Of a stretch of 6,023 nucleotides of DNA, positions 5,640 through 6,023 are shown in pieces. Origin of the DNA: Oscillospiraceae bacterium. GTDB taxonomy: Bacteria; Bacillota; Clostridia; UBA1381. Location: positions 1 to 6,023 of the forward strand of contig JAFLUR010000145.1 in the NCBI GenBank assembly GCA_022508725.1, written 5' to 3'. Both the position numbers and the translations under genes were made by a program. The first letter of the stretch is position 1, and each line of letters begins with the position of its first letter. Below the pieces are notes generated by a model. The model was given only the letters and a program-made list of their open reading frames with translations, did no database searches and had not been told where the DNA came from.

Positions 5640-6023
5640 TTGAAAACAAAAAGAATTATAGGCATTTTCTTGACATTGGCGATGCTTATGAGTTGTATTT
5701 GTCCTGTTCTTGCCGCTACAACAAAAGAATATAATTACGGAAGTAGTATCAGTATAAGCGGAAATAGCAGCGCAAATGGAAATTTATTGCTGTTGACCGT
5801 TAAGAACAATAAGTCAAACAGTGATTATTCATTTATTGACACTGTTAGGGTTACTAACAACAAATACAATTACAGCTTTGCTTTGCCTTCAAAATCATCG
5901 TCGGCTGCATCAACTGTATGGCCCACAGGTACATATACGGTTGAAGTAGACGGTAAAGAAGTAATGCAGTTTAAGATTAAGTCAACCGATGGCGGTGGCG
6001 GCGGCGGCGGTACATCGTCAGGC
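5640..6023 (+). CDS. Secreted Ig-like domain protein, 5' part (likely dockerin protein, cut by window end)
   Basis: The frame starts at TTG 5640 behind AAGAGGAGG and stays open for 128 codons to the last base, so the C-terminus is missing. Residues 1-26 are a signal peptide (KTKR start, hydrophobic core, cleavage after VLA). Residues about 28-115 are rich in S, N and beta-strand patterns and end in PTGTYTVEVDGKEV, closely parallel to the DGTYKIKVGGEDI end of the first secreted protein's Ig-like domain. Seven glycines follow at 118-124, the place where the first protein has six glycines and then its dockerin. I therefore infer a dockerin or similar docking module beyond the window; it is not visible here. 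A cysteine at 19 in LMSC resembles a poor lipobox, so a lipoprotein is possible but less likely. The gene begins 70 bases after the cohesin-like gene and probably shares its transcript. Confidence 0.78.
   Translation, partial: MKTKRIIGIFLTLAMLMSCICPVLAATTKEYNYGSSISISGNSSANGNLLLLTVKNNKSNSDYSFIDTVRVTNNKYNYSFALPSKSSSAASTVWPTGTYTVEVDGKEVMQFKIKSTDGGGGGGGTSSG

Noticed and set aside
5694..5698. Lipoprotein signal at LMSC in the third secreted protein
   Set aside because: Met at the -2 lipobox position is atypical and a good signal peptidase I site (VLA) follows. Kept only as a minor alternative.

Overview
The window looks like chromosomal DNA of an anaerobic clostridial Firmicute, perhaps from the Oscillospiraceae/Ruminococcaceae side. 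The supporting evidence is strong AGGAGG-type ribosome binding sites, GTG and TTG starts, a VanW-family surface protein, a YkgJ-like cysteine-cluster protein with the clostridial RPLACRIFPL motif, and dockerin- and cohesin-like modules. All six genes lie on the + strand. The taxonomic guess is inference from gene content.

Left part (1-3065): the 3' end of a YkgJ-like cysteine-cluster gene, then a 597-residue membrane-anchored VanW/YoaR-type cell-wall protein with a G5-like region. A 251-residue protein with two predicted membrane helices and an unrecognised cytosolic domain follows. These look like ordinary housekeeping or envelope genes.

Middle (3066-3455): 390 bases of AT-rich sequence with no gene but dense regulatory structure. 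There are two near-consensus sigma-70/sigma-A promoters. A perfect 17-bp inverted repeat has the -35 box of the second promoter inside its right arm. A leader segment holds an 11-bp direct repeat, a 13-bp palindrome and stems that compete for the same bases.

Right part (3456-6023): three tandem secreted, non-catalytic proteins, probably one transcript. The first is a small Ig-like domain joined by a hexaglycine tract to a dockerin. The second is a two-copy cohesin-like protein with a Thr/Pro linker and an unrecognised C-terminal module. The third, cut by the window end, has a signal peptide, a similar Ig-like domain and a heptaglycine tract where the first protein's dockerin begins.

The main inference is a compact cohesin-dockerin surface assembly encoded in one operon, with small beta-sandwich proteins docking onto a bivalent scaffold. 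No enzyme domain, LPXTG signal or SLH repeat is visible in the portion seen, so this is not a standard cellulosome cluster. Binding between the modules is predicted, not shown.
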